Assembly (NCBI RefSeq): GCF_000159995.1 | Contig: NZ_GG700642.1 | Span: forward strand, 1,196,242 to 1,260,241 | From: Alloprevotella tannerae ATCC 51259 | Lineage (GTDB): Bacteria; Bacteroidota; Bacteroidia; Bacteroidales; Bacteroidaceae | Length of the DNA stretch: 64,000 nucleotides | Direction of reading: 5' to 3' | Shown: positions 54,616-63,409 of the stretch, in pieces | Numbering within the stretch: position 1 is the stretch's first letter | How the letters are laid out: every line of letters begins with the position of its first letter | The notes under the pieces: generated by a model | What the model saw: the letters and a program-made list of their open reading frames with translations, nothing else | Databases searched by the model: none | What the model was told of the DNA's origin: nothing | Position numbers and translations under genes: made by a program

Positions 54616-54679
54616 TCTTGATTAGTTTTTAATTGTTAGTGTATTTGCTTTCGTTTATTTGTTTTCTCCTCAAAGATTA

Positions 54680-55360
54680 TCAAGTAGTCATACTTTGAAT
54701 GAACGAGGATTCTTTCAGAATTGTCGAGCCATACATAGCCTTATACTTTTGTGGTAATGAGTCCTTGGCTGTCCTTGCCCAATCGCTTAGTGATACATTA
54801 AACCGCGCGCTATAGAGTCTGGCCCGGCCTATGTTGAAGTTGTCAGAGAAACTGTTGCCTTCGTATGGACTTTCAACATAGTAAAACTCTACGATGTCTT
54901 CGCCGCTCGTCAGTTCGCAAATCAGATAGAAAAAAGCGATGCGCCCCGTAGTAGCTCCCAAGTCGGTGCGTTCAATCTTCCAATTACTACTTTTCATCAC
55001 AATGTCGGCAATTTTCCTATCTTTCATCGGATCATCATCAGATCGCTTTGAGTTGTCAAACTCTTCTTGTTGATGGATGCCCCGAATGATTTTGTTAAGC
55101 ATAGCCTCGTCTCTCCAATTGCCCCGCTTGGCATAGATGTCCTCCGTCTTCCAATCACGGTAAGTGTATCTGATTTTCTTTATCTTACCGGTCTTGGGAT
55201 CTTTTACCTCGACCTCTTTGCCTTTTTTCTTCTTAGAGAACAGTCCGGAACCTACAGCTTTAGAAGCATTACTAAGTATTCTCCCGAGCTGCGCTTGACT
55301 TTCCGTACACATAAAAGAGGCTAAAAGTACGATAAGCCATATTTTTATCATTCGTCCCAT
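54680..55360 (-). CDS. Secreted protein of unknown function
   Basis: A 226-residue protein I do not recognise. The signal peptide MGRMIKIWLIVLLASFMCTE ends near SQAQ; an alternative start is the ATG at 55351. After it comes LGRILSNASKAVGSGLFSKK with a lysine cluster, then VEVKDPKTGKIKKIRYTYRD. The C-terminal half looks like one alpha/beta domain (RIAFFYLICELTSGEDIVEF, YSARFNVSLSDWARTAKDSL). A -7 box is at 55434-55441. No neighbour suggests a pathway. Confidence 0.6.
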   Translation of the reverse strand: MGRMIKIWLIVLLASFMCTESQAQLGRILSNASKAVGSGLFSKKKKGKEVEVKDPKTGKIKKIRYTYRDWKTEDIYAKRGNWRDEAMLNKIIRGIHQQEEFDNSKRSDDDPMKDRKIADIVMKSSNWKIERTDLGATTGRIAFFYLICELTSGEDIVEFYYVESPYEGNSFSDNFNIGRARLYSARFNVSLSDWARTAKDSLPQKYKAMYGSTILKESSFIQSMTT

Positions 55361-55433
55361 AACTTGAAATGTTTAATGAAAAATAAAAGGTTAATTCTCC
55401 CTTACTTGGGTTTTTACGCTAGTATATTCGCTT

Positions 55434-55441
55434 CAAAGATA
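55434..55441 (-). promoter_or_regulatory. -7 box upstream of the 226-residue secreted protein gene
   Basis: TATCTTTG on the minus strand gives a leader of about 70-80 bases before the ATG at 55360. Confidence 0.6.
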
Positions 55442-55565
55442 TAAAAAAGATGAAAATGACGCCACCTTTCGAGGAAAAAAGAGACTTGTCGGGCGAGTTG
55501 TTGTCGTTAATGTTTTCCGCCTCTCCGCAGTACCGAAAAAATAGCTCAGAGGAGTGTCTAAACTT

Positions 55566-55668
55566 TTTTAGGTGATCGGAAAAATTCTCTTAGGTGATCG
55601 GGAAAATTGTCTCCTATGATCGTAAAAATTGTCTTATAAGACAATTTTTCTTCTCTTATAGGAAAGTT
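55566..55668. repeat. Family D periodic array with a perfect 26-bp palindrome (22-bp period)
   Basis: GATC recurs at 55574, 55596 and 55618, exactly 22 bp apart, within units of the form TTAGGTGATCGGRAAAATTSTC. The next unit position is occupied by AAAAATTGTCTTA (55624-55636), which with the following 13 bases forms a perfect 26-bp palindrome ending at 55649. A TTATAGG-like remnant follows. The array lies in the 660-base gap 55361-56020. Apart from the promoter at 55434 nothing else was recognised there. Confidence 0.75.
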
Positions 55669-56020
55669 TGACGATGCTATATAAGATTGATAATCAGCAT
55701 TATTTTTGTCTTTCTTCAGCGCTCTTTCTGCCCGATGCTGTTGCGCGTGTCGAGGCTTTTGCTTTAGGCGGGCCGGAAAAGGAAGTTATAAGTGAAGCTG
55801 AAGTAAGCTCCCCCTGAAAATTTTTTCGTTTAGAAGGCTATAATAGTAGGGGGTGTGCGTTCCGGAAAAGTCCGCAACGCCGATTGTTGGGCGTTGCGGA
55901 CAGAGCGTGGAAGAGTGTTGAGCGTTTTGTAAACGACCAAGTGTTGGGGGTAATAGACTGAAAGGCACTGACAATAAAGTCCGGACTCGTCATCCTTTTC
56001 TTTAAGCAGGCTTTTGCAGC

Positions 56021-56392
56021 CTATTCTTTGTTTGTATCTTTCAGAATTTGGGCGAGAATTTCAGGTAGCTCCCAATTGCACGCTTTCATTTGCTCGAGCA
56101 GGGTTCTGCCTGCTGTCGATAGTGAGAAATACATTTCGCGTTTGTCGACCTTTCCCATGACACGTGAGATCAGAGCTTTCTTCTCAACAGTGCAGATAAT
56201 CTTTGACGTGTTGGAGCAGGTTAGGCCTAAGGCTTCAGCAATTTCGCCAGCAGTTAAACTTTTATTTTCGGAAAGCAGGCACAGGAGCATTCCCTCGTTG
56301 ATGTTCACGCCATGAAGCTTTTGCATTTCTTGTTCTAAAGCTGAAATGGCACGATAGATGTCGCGTAAGTGGCAAATACAGGTTTTGTCCAT
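56021..56392 (-). CDS. MarR-family transcriptional regulator
   Basis: A 123-residue winged-helix regulator. MDKTCICHLRDIYRAISALE has two cysteines (C5, C7) near the N terminus, a possible thiol sensor. The helix-turn-helix is SLTAGEIAEALGLTCSNTSK, followed by the wing LISRVMGKVDKREMYFSLS. It is the last gene of a three-gene operon after thioredoxin and the CoA-disulfide-reductase fusion (gap 9 bases). Two TTTCC-N3-GGAAA palindromes flank the operon promoter and are its likely operators, implying autoregulation; the inducer is probably a sulfur or thiol species, which is inference. Confidence 0.88.
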   Translation of the reverse strand: MDKTCICHLRDIYRAISALEQEMQKLHGVNINEGMLLCLLSENKSLTAGEIAEALGLTCSNTSKIICTVEKKALISRVMGKVDKREMYFSLSTAGRTLLEQMKACNWELPEILAQILKDTNKE

Positions 56393-56401
56393 ATCTGTTT
56401 C

Positions 56402-58828
56402 TTAAATAAAGAGATTAACGTTTGCATCTTCAGCGCGTTGCATATAAGTGGCAACACCACCTATGCTTACTCCATCTATGAGTTCGTTTTTGTCAATTCC
56501 CATCATGTCCATTGACATTTGGCACGCAATAAACTCTACACCATTGGCGCGCGCTTGATCGCGCAAGTCTTCGAGCGAACTGATGTTTTTCTTCCGCATG
56601 ATGTGGCGCATGAGTCGATCCCCTATACCCAGCATACTCATCTTAGATAGGTGTAGGCTTTGAGAGCTTTTGGGGAGCATCCACGAAAACATCTTACCGA
56701 AGATATCTTTCTTTACTTTAGGCTTTCGTTCGCGCTTAATCACGTTGAGTCCCCAAAATGTAAAGAAGATGGAGACCTTATGCCCCGTAGCTGCTGCTCC
56801 ATTGGCCAGTACAAAGGTTGCAAGTGCTTTGTCGAGGTCGTCGCTAAACATAATCAGCGTTTTGTTTTTGCTGTTGCCGGTAGCGTTCGGCGTAGTTCCT
56901 TGCGGATCGTTTTTCTCAATCACTACGGTATGATAACCATTCTGTATAGATTTTGTAATGAGACTATTGCCCGTTGTTTGGCACCATGCCTCGGCATCGC
57001 GGGAGAAGCCTGCATCTGTGGCTACGACCTCGATACGTTCGCCTGTTTGCGCTTGGTCCATCGCATTTTTTAGTTTCATAATAGGGCCCGGGCATTGCAG
57101 TCCGCACGCGTCTATTTTAAGCGTAGATATGCAGGGCTTTGTCGTGCTGATTTCCGGCTGTTGCTTGGGCGTGGCCTTATTTGTGATGGGCGCTGTCGCG
57201 AGGGCGTAAATCTGATAACCACCGGAGAGATTACATACGTTCTTAAAGCCGTGGCCTTGGAGGATGCGTATTGCCAAATAACCACGAAGTCCGACGGCGC
57301 AGAACACTACGATGTCTTTGTCCTTGGGTAATTCGTTGAGGCGCTCACGTAGTTTTTCCAGCGGGATGTTTATTGCCCCTTGAATCGTACCCAACTCATA
57401 TTCGCTCGGCGTTCTGACGTCGAGCAGGAGCGTCTTATTGCGGTCAAGATTATCTATGTCTCTCCAATAAATGGCAGGCATCGCGCCAATAATGATATTA
57501 TGTGCCACATAGCCCGCAATGGCTATGGGATCTTTGGCAGAAGAGAAAGGCGGTGCATAAGCTTGCTCTATGCGAATGAGGTCTTGCACCGTGCCCCCTT
57601 GCTTGATGATTAGTGCAATTTGATCAATCCGTTTGTCTACACCATCATTTCCCACACATTGTGCGCCCAATAAGCGCCCCGTTTGGGGGGCAAAAGTCAG
57701 TTTGGTAGTTAGGCGGAATGAGCCGGGGTAGTAGCCGGCGTGTGCCGCCGAAACGGTTGTAGAACTAGCATAGGCGATACCTGCTTGCTTTAAGCGCTTT
57801 GCCGGTAATCCGGTCGTGGCCACCGTGAGGTCGAACACCTTTGCAATGGCAGTACCTATAGAACCCTCGTATTTTTCTTGTTTGCCTCGCACCATATTGT
57901 CAGCCACAATGCGTGCTTGCCTATTGGCAGGACCAGCTAAGTAGTTGAGCCAGTTTTCTCCTGTAACGGGGTGAGGATATTCGATCGCATCTCCCACGGC
58001 GAAAATGTCGGGGACGGAGGTCTCCAAATACTCGTCAACTTGGATGCCACGCCCCACGCGGATGCCGGCTTCGGTGGCCAGATGCGTGGAAGGGCGAACG
58101 CCGATGGAGAGCAGTACGAGGTCGGCATCTAAGTTCTCGCCATTTGCTAAGCAGACACGGATACGATGATCGACTTGCTCAAAATGGTCTACGCCTTTTT
58201 CGAGATAGAGGTCTACGCCTTTATCTGTTAAATGGCGATGAACGTATGAAGCCATAGAGAAATCGATGGGCGCCATAACTTGATTAGCCATTTCGACAAT
58301 CGAAACCTTTGCTCCTGCTTCTTGAAGGTTTTCGGCCATTTCCAAGCCAATGAAACCTCCACCCACAACAACAGCACTTTTCACTTCGTGCTCTTGAAGG
58401 TAGCTCTTGATGCGGTCGGTGTCTTCTACATTTCTGAGTGTGAAGATGCCCTCAAGGTCTATTCCTTTTAGTGGTGGACGCACAGGCGTAGCACCAGGTG
58501 AGAGTAAGAGGCGGTCATAGCCTTCTTCATAACAAGAGTCATCGGCTTTACGTACCGTTACCGTCTTCTTTTCGGGATGAATAGCTATGGCCTCGCTGCA
58601 AATGCGTACATCTACATTAAATTGTTGTCCGAAAGCTTCAGGAGTTTGGACAAAGAGTTTTTCGCGATGGGCAATCACGCCACCTATATAATAAGGAAGA
58701 CCGCAATTTGCATATGAAATATGTGGTCCCTTTTCTAAAAGGATAATCTCTGCTTGTTCGTCGATGCGGCGGATGCGGGCTGCTGCTGTTGCACCGCCCG
58801 CAACACCGCCAATGATAAGATGTTTCAT
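56402..58828 (-). CDS. CoA-disulfide reductase fused to rhodanese, TusA and DsrE modules
   Basis: An 808-residue four-part protein. Residues 1 to about 450 are a pyridine-nucleotide disulfide oxidoreductase: FAD loop IIGGVAGGATAAARIRR, the single redox cysteine in SYANCGLPYYIGG (C42), NAD loop VVVGGGFIGLEMAENL and IFAVGDAIEY. A rhodanese domain follows (LLLDVRTPSEYELG, active cysteine in VVFCAVGLRGYLAI), then a TusA domain (DACGLQCPGPIMKLKNAM), then a DsrE/DsrF-type domain (TLIMFSDDLDKALATFVLAN onward). Each module is known to handle persulfide sulfur, so the fusion likely reduces CoA-persulfide or disulfide and passes sulfane sulfur along. It is cytosolic and co-transcribed with thioredoxin and MarR. 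Confidence 0.94.
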   Translation of the reverse strand: MKHLIIGGVAGGATAAARIRRIDEQAEIILLEKGPHISYANCGLPYYIGGVIAHREKLFVQTPEAFGQQFNVDVRICSEAIAIHPEKKTVTVRKADDSCYEEGYDRLLLSPGATPVRPPLKGIDLEGIFTLRNVEDTDRIKSYLQEHEVKSAVVVGGGFIGLEMAENLQEAGAKVSIVEMANQVMAPIDFSMASYVHRHLTDKGVDLYLEKGVDHFEQVDHRIRVCLANGENLDADLVLLSIGVRPSTHLATEAGIRVGRGIQVDEYLETSVPDIFAVGDAIEYPHPVTGENWLNYLAGPANRQARIVADNMVRGKQEKYEGSIGTAIAKVFDLTVATTGLPAKRLKQAGIAYASSTTVSAAHAGYYPGSFRLTTKLTFAPQTGRLLGAQCVGNDGVDKRIDQIALIIKQGGTVQDLIRIEQAYAPPFSSAKDPIAIAGYVAHNIIIGAMPAIYWRDIDNLDRNKTLLLDVRTPSEYELGTIQGAINIPLEKLRERLNELPKDKDIVVFCAVGLRGYLAIRILQGHGFKNVCNLSGGYQIYALATAPITNKATPKQQPEISTTKPCISTLKIDACGLQCPGPIMKLKNAMDQAQTGERIEVVATDAGFSRDAEAWCQTTGNSLITKSIQNGYHTVVIEKNDPQGTTPNATGNSKNKTLIMFSDDLDKALATFVLANGAAATGHKVSIFFTFWGLNVIKRERKPKVKKDIFGKMFSWMLPKSSQSLHLSKMSMLGIGDRLMRHIMRKKNISSLEDLRDQARANGVEFIACQMSMDMMGIDKNELIDGVSIGGVATYMQRAEDANVNLFI

Positions 58829-58843
58829 GTATCTGCTATGTTT

Positions 58844-59212
58844 TCAGTGTTCCTCTTTCAGAAGAATATCTGCAATCGCACGTTCAAAATCGTTTTGCAT
58901 CATTGCGCCGGTTGCCATCTGAGGCTTCTCACTCATCGGAATGAACAACAAGGAGGGAATAGATCGGACGCCAAAGAGAGCAGCAAGTTCTTGCTCTTTA
59001 TCAACATCGACCTTAAATACATTGATACGTCCATCGTATTTTTCTGCTATCTTTTCGAGCACCGGCGCCGTAGCTTTGCAAGGGCCACACCAAGTGGCGT
59101 AGAAATCAATAATGGCTGGCTTGTCACCAAGATATTTCCATTCCTGCGGATTTGCTTCAAAGTCCATAATTTGTTTCTTGAAGTCGGCTATCGTTAAGTT
59201 TTGTACGCTCAT
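58844..59212 (-). CDS. trxA: Thioredoxin
   Basis: A 122-residue thioredoxin, first gene of the operon. The active site is WCGPCK within DFYATWCGPCKATAPVLEKI and the cis-proline is in VRSIPSLLFIP. It is cytosolic, with no signal peptide. It lies 15 bases upstream of the CoA-disulfide-reductase fusion and would supply reducing equivalents to release sulfur from the persulfide carriers. Whether it is the general thioredoxin of the cell or specific to this operon cannot be told. Confidence 0.93.
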   Translation of the reverse strand: MSVQNLTIADFKKQIMDFEANPQEWKYLGDKPAIIDFYATWCGPCKATAPVLEKIAEKYDGRINVFKVDVDKEQELAALFGVRSIPSLLFIPMSEKPQMATGAMMQNDFERAIADILLKEEH

Positions 59213-59254
59213 GTCTTCTTTTATTTTTGAGAATTATTCAGTTCTAAATTTTAT

Positions 59255-59318
59255 TTTCCATTGGAAACTTGTGCAAAAGTATAGATAACTTTTCAATGAA
59301 ACAAATTTCCTTTGGAAA
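59255..59318 (-). promoter_or_regulatory. trx-CoADR-marR promoter with paired operator-like palindromes
   Basis: The promoter on the minus strand is TTTG-N20-TACTTTTG, with the -7 box at 59274-59281. TTTCCATTGGAAA (59255-59267) covers the expected transcription start, and TTTCCTTTGGAAA (59306-59318) overlaps or abuts the -33 element. Their centres are 51 bp apart, close to five helical turns. The pattern fits repression by the MarR protein encoded in the operon. The 418-base gap 59213-59630 holds, besides these, only the stem-loop at 59523. Confidence 0.75.
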
Positions 59319-59522
59319 ATAAATAGGATGAAATAAAAAAGGATGATGTAGAGCGCTATTTTATGCCAGCCTATTTGAGAGCCTAAACTCCTTTGCTCTT
59401 GTGCAATATGTAGATAACTCCTTACGACCTTACGCTCTTTATTAGCCATTTCTGCTTTTGTATATTTCTCTGCTCGTTCGGCTTCAAGATACGTTGCCGC
59501 GCTGTTTGTTCCGCCATAAAAA

Positions 59523-59565
59523 CAGTCGGTATAAATCTCCATATTAAGGAGAAATATACCGACTG
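59523..59565 (-). terminator. Stem-loop element copy 2, likely terminator of the LRR gene
   Basis: AGTCGGTATAAATCTCC pairs with GGAGAAATATACCGACT with two mismatches across a 7-base loop. On the minus strand it is followed by GTTTTTATG. It lies about 65 bases after the LRR gene stop. It is a close copy of the element at 53323-53367. Confidence 0.7.
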
Positions 59566-59630
59566 ATTAAAGGGAGGAGTTCTCAGCTACTCTTCGAGGT
59601 AAGTGTTTAGCTCGAAGAGAGAAGCGTTGA

Positions 59631-62600
59631 TTATAGCGCTATTTTCTTCACGATGCGCTTACCCTCTTGATTTACAACTACGATGTAGTTGCCGTGAGCG
59701 AGAGAGACGGAGATGGAATCGTGCGCTTTCTTTTCTATGAGTTTCTTGCCATCCGTGCCATATACAAGGATGCGCGCGTTGTTGAGGCCGGAGATGTTTA
59801 GAACTTCTTCCTGCGTAGTGAAGCGCACGTTGTCGAGTGCAACGTTGGTTACTGATACCAATTCAAGCTCTTCGATATGCGTAAAGGCCTTCCAACCCGG
59901 AGCTTGACTGTAAGCTGCTTTCGTACCTTTGGGTACGTACAACGTAGCTGCTTCGATGTCAGCTATGTCTGCGAAAGCCAAATCATCAAGTGCGGGAGGC
60001 GTCGTGCTGTAAGAGTATACCTTAGCGATAGATTGGCAGCCTCTGAATGCACTGGCTCCGATGGTTACGTCCTTCGGAACGTTGAGCGTAACAATAGCCG
60101 AGCCTTGCAGTGCTTGCTCACCAATGTAGGTGACGCCTTCTTGGGGAAGGTCGAAACTTGCTAATCTGAAACAAGCCTTAAAGCAGAAGTCGCCGATGCG
60201 TTTGAGCGCTTTGCAGTGATCAATCTTAAGATCTACCAAGTTGGCTGCGCCGATGAAAGCATAGTTTTCCAATACTTCCACATTCGCCGGAAGCACAAGC
60301 TTTTGAGGATGGAAGTTGAAAGCAAAGGCATATTTTTCAATCTTCTTAATATCGTTCGGGAGTTCGATCGGCTTAGCCTCTTGTCCCGGTTGTACGAATG
60401 AGGGGTAGTGCATCAAGGCACGGTCAGCCTTGCGAATGAGCATACCGTTGAGTGTTTCGAAGAAATCGTTGCCGCCCTCAATCTTCTTGATTGGAATAGC
60501 GAAAGTGAATGCGCCCGTGCGCACCTTTTCTACAGAAGCAGGGAGTGAGAACGTCTCTTGCGGGTAAGCCGTAGCTACTTGTACCAACTCTTTGCCATCT
60601 TTTGAATAGATTGCGTTGTCGGTAGACGTGAAGTGTTGGTTTTCAGCAACGACAACCAACTTCTTCAACTGGCCGCAGAACATAAAGGGAAGTTCTCCGA
60701 TGCTTTCTACTTGGGCAGAAATCGTCAAGCCCGTCAGGCTGGAGCCCTTAAAGGCGAAGTCTGCAATATGCTTAACATTGTTGGGGATGACTACATCGCC
60801 TACGGCATCCCACTTAACCAGTGTGTTGCCTTCGATTGCGGGGGCGTGGTCGCCACCTTGGTGTCCTTCTTCCTCGCAAACCAAGTGTACGGTGAGGTCG
60901 CTCGTAACATTGTTGACGCGCAACTCTTTATCTTTTTCCGTTTTCTCCTCATCGTTAACGATCCAAGTGCCCACCTTATAGCCGGCATTGGGAGCAGCCG
61001 TGAAGATGATATCTTTGCCGCTTGCTACAGCCTCGCCGTTGGCTACAGGTGCGCCTTCTGCTGTGCGAGCAGAGAGTGTGCCATTGCCGCTGAGCTCTTT
61101 ATAATTAATGACTACAGTGCCTTCGTTGCGCTCGAAACGAACGAGGAAGTCGATCGTCTTAGTCGGCGTTACCGTCCAGGTTGTTTTGCCTTTCAGTTCT
61201 TCATTTTCGATGTACTTGCCGTCACTATTTTCAAAGAGCCAATCCGTGACTTTATAACCTTTGACCGGCGTAGCGGTGAAAGTCACACTCTTGCCTGTGG
61301 GTACGATATCGCTGCTCTTGAATTCTTTGCCATCCATTACACCCGTCACCGTACCGCCGGCAGCATTGGCCGACTTGAAGAATATGCGGTTACCTTCAGG
61401 GAGTTTGTTGCAATGCGCTACGATGTTAAGATCTTCGTCGACCGACTTAATCTCAAGTACTTTCGGGTTTTGAGGATCGCCGTCGACTTTCTTGCCGTTA
61501 ACCATCCAGTGAGAAAATTCGTAAGTCGTGAATTTGTAGCGGCATTCCATCTTGAGCGTACTGCCTTTGGCCACTTCGCCGCCGTTTTCTACAGTAACAG
61601 GGCCCGTAGTCCAAGCTTCGATAAAGCCTGAACCTTCCGGTTCAACCTTGAAGTTTACGCGATATTTCTTCAGTTCGCCTTCAGGCGCACCGACGATAAT
61701 CTTCGCCTTATTATAATGTTTTGCCAAGGCCGTTTTAACCGTTTCATTGGCCACGTAGATCGTCATCGAAGTGTTGTCGCCCGGGCCTCCGTTGTTGTAG
61801 TTGCCAAAAGCGGTAAACTGCTCACTTTCATGAATGTCAATGAGCTTTATGCCGCCGATTTGGCCGAATGATAGGAAGCCAACGCTTTCAAGCTTGGGCA
61901 GATAGATGCTTTCCAAAGCATCTGCAGAGAGGAAGCTGGTTTCTCCAATGCTTTTTACGGATTTACCAATGATCGTTTGCAGCATCTTCACGTTCTGGCC
62001 CGCGCCGGCTGCAATGCTCGTCGTTTCGTCGGGTAGCGTGATCTTCGTAAACTGAGGGAGAATGATAACGGCTTCCGTCTTGTCTTTTGTAAGTACAGCA
62101 CCGTCAGCAACCACATAGCCTGCTTGCGCGTTAGTGATCTTGAATTCCGTAATGTTCGGGTCGTTGTTGAAAGGATTATTTTCGATCACTCCCAATTCGC
62201 CGCCTATGGTCACCTTTTGGAGTGAGGAGCAACTGAAGAATGCGTTCTTGCCAATGCGTTTGATGGCCGGCAAGTCGAGCGTCGTGAAGCCGTCGTTGTC
62301 GCAAGAAGCAAAGGCTTCTTCGCCGATTTCCTCTACATTCGGCATCTTTACCGACTTAATACCTTTGCATTCCTTAAAGGCTTCTTTGCCGATCTTCTTT
62401 ACTTGGTTGAAATCGACAGAGGTGATCTCGTCGTTTGAAGAACGGAGCGATTTCCCAAAAGCGGGAGCTCCCTCCCAATCATCATCACCGCCCCAGTCGC
62501 CGCCACTTTCGTGGAAACAGTTCGGGGCAATTTCAACTACGCCATCAGGGATTTTAATATCTCCCGATGCCATTGGCCAGCCTATAAGCACGCCATCTTG

Positions 62601-62672
62601 AATATTCTGTGCTTTGATGCCAAAGGTCGAGGCAATCAGAGAGAACAGAAAGAAAAGGGTGAACTTTTTCAT
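59631..62672 (-). CDS. BspA-like leucine-rich repeat surface protein with sorting-type C terminus
   Basis: A 1013-residue secreted protein. The signal peptide is MKKFTLFFLFSLIASTFGIKAQ. Residues about 25-330 and 620-930 are BspA/TpLRR-type leucine-rich repeats (LPAIKRIGKNAFFSCSSLQK and FRGCQSIAKVYSYSTTPPAL are typical). Between them are three tandem InlB B-repeat-like modules (KVEPEGSGFIEAWTTGPV, RIFFKSANAAGGTVTG, VVINYKELSGNGTLSARTAE starts). The last 70 residues (ARILVYGTDGKKLIEKKAHD to GNYIVVVNQEGKRIVKKIAL) look like a C-terminal secretion-sorting domain of the type IX kind. BspA-like proteins mediate adhesion to host matrix or other bacteria; that role is inferred. A terminator-like stem-loop follows. 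Confidence 0.88.
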   Translation of the reverse strand: MKKFTLFFLFSLIASTFGIKAQNIQDGVLIGWPMASGDIKIPDGVVEIAPNCFHESGGDWGGDDDWEGAPAFGKSLRSSNDEITSVDFNQVKKIGKEAFKECKGIKSVKMPNVEEIGEEAFASCDNDGFTTLDLPAIKRIGKNAFFSCSSLQKVTIGGELGVIENNPFNNDPNITEFKITNAQAGYVVADGAVLTKDKTEAVIILPQFTKITLPDETTSIAAGAGQNVKMLQTIIGKSVKSIGETSFLSADALESIYLPKLESVGFLSFGQIGGIKLIDIHESEQFTAFGNYNNGGPGDNTSMTIYVANETVKTALAKHYNKAKIIVGAPEGELKKYRVNFKVEPEGSGFIEAWTTGPVTVENGGEVAKGSTLKMECRYKFTTYEFSHWMVNGKKVDGDPQNPKVLEIKSVDEDLNIVAHCNKLPEGNRIFFKSANAAGGTVTGVMDGKEFKSSDIVPTGKSVTFTATPVKGYKVTDWLFENSDGKYIENEELKGKTTWTVTPTKTIDFLVRFERNEGTVVINYKELSGNGTLSARTAEGAPVANGEAVASGKDIIFTAAPNAGYKVGTWIVNDEEKTEKDKELRVNNVTSDLTVHLVCEEEGHQGGDHAPAIEGNTLVKWDAVGDVVIPNNVKHIADFAFKGSSLTGLTISAQVESIGELPFMFCGQLKKLVVVAENQHFTSTDNAIYSKDGKELVQVATAYPQETFSLPASVEKVRTGAFTFAIPIKKIEGGNDFFETLNGMLIRKADRALMHYPSFVQPGQEAKPIELPNDIKKIEKYAFAFNFHPQKLVLPANVEVLENYAFIGAANLVDLKIDHCKALKRIGDFCFKACFRLASFDLPQEGVTYIGEQALQGSAIVTLNVPKDVTIGASAFRGCQSIAKVYSYSTTPPALDDLAFADIADIEAATLYVPKGTKAAYSQAPGWKAFTHIEELELVSVTNVALDNVRFTTQEEVLNISGLNNARILVYGTDGKKLIEKKAHDSISVSLAHGNYIVVVNQEGKRIVKKIAL

Positions 62673-63409
62673 TTGTGGATAATTATTGAAGATTCTATGT
62701 TGTCTGCGTTGGTCGCAAACTTTTTTGTATTGTTCCTTTTTTAGTTGTTTACAGCCCTCCTATCCGAACAAAAGCCTACGAAGGCCTGGGTAAGGATACG
62801 GCAATTAAAGAATTTCCTAAGTAGATATGCGGGAAAACTTAACGCTTACTTTTACACGAAATCTATTTGGATAACCGCAAGGAGAGGGTAACTTATGACG
62901 GGGCGACGATATGCGCTCTCAATGTTCTTACAGACTCTCTTCATGTAGATGTGACTTTGTTATCAGTTGCCTCCAAATCTGCTATTCTTGTAAGGGTTTT
63001 GCAGCAGACTCTTGCGTCTGGTTATAAATTGGCCTCCAAAAGAATGTAATGTGCACGTTGCCCTTATTTGGGATGTGTATATTGATGACAAAGATAAGCA
63101 GATGTTTTGATTTTTTCAAAGAACTTTCTCTTAAGAAACTTTAATCAATTTCTTATAGGTACGTGCCTTACAAATGTGAAACAGGGGACTGACGAATGAC
63201 AAATCTTCACATTTTACCGACAAGGGCGGTCTCTTTTCGCCTGCTGCGATCCTTGCTTTTGCTTTACTAAGCTGAGTTGTAAACCTTGCCGGGCCGGAGA
63301 AAGAAAGGATGTGTAAACTTCAAATATGATTAAGATAATATACTATCAACGACTATTAAAAATAAGACTAAATGTAGCCAACCAAAAACATAAACTACCA
63401 ACTTTTCAT

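Noticed and set aside
59234-59542. A 102-residue minus-strand frame upstream of thioredoxin
   Set aside because: It covers the trx operon promoter, both operator palindromes and the stem-loop at 59523, whose arm supplies its start; the non-coding explanation accounts for the sequence better.
62867-63049. A 60-residue frame near the right end
   Set aside because: TTG start, no promoter box, no family; composition similar to surrounding non-coding DNA.
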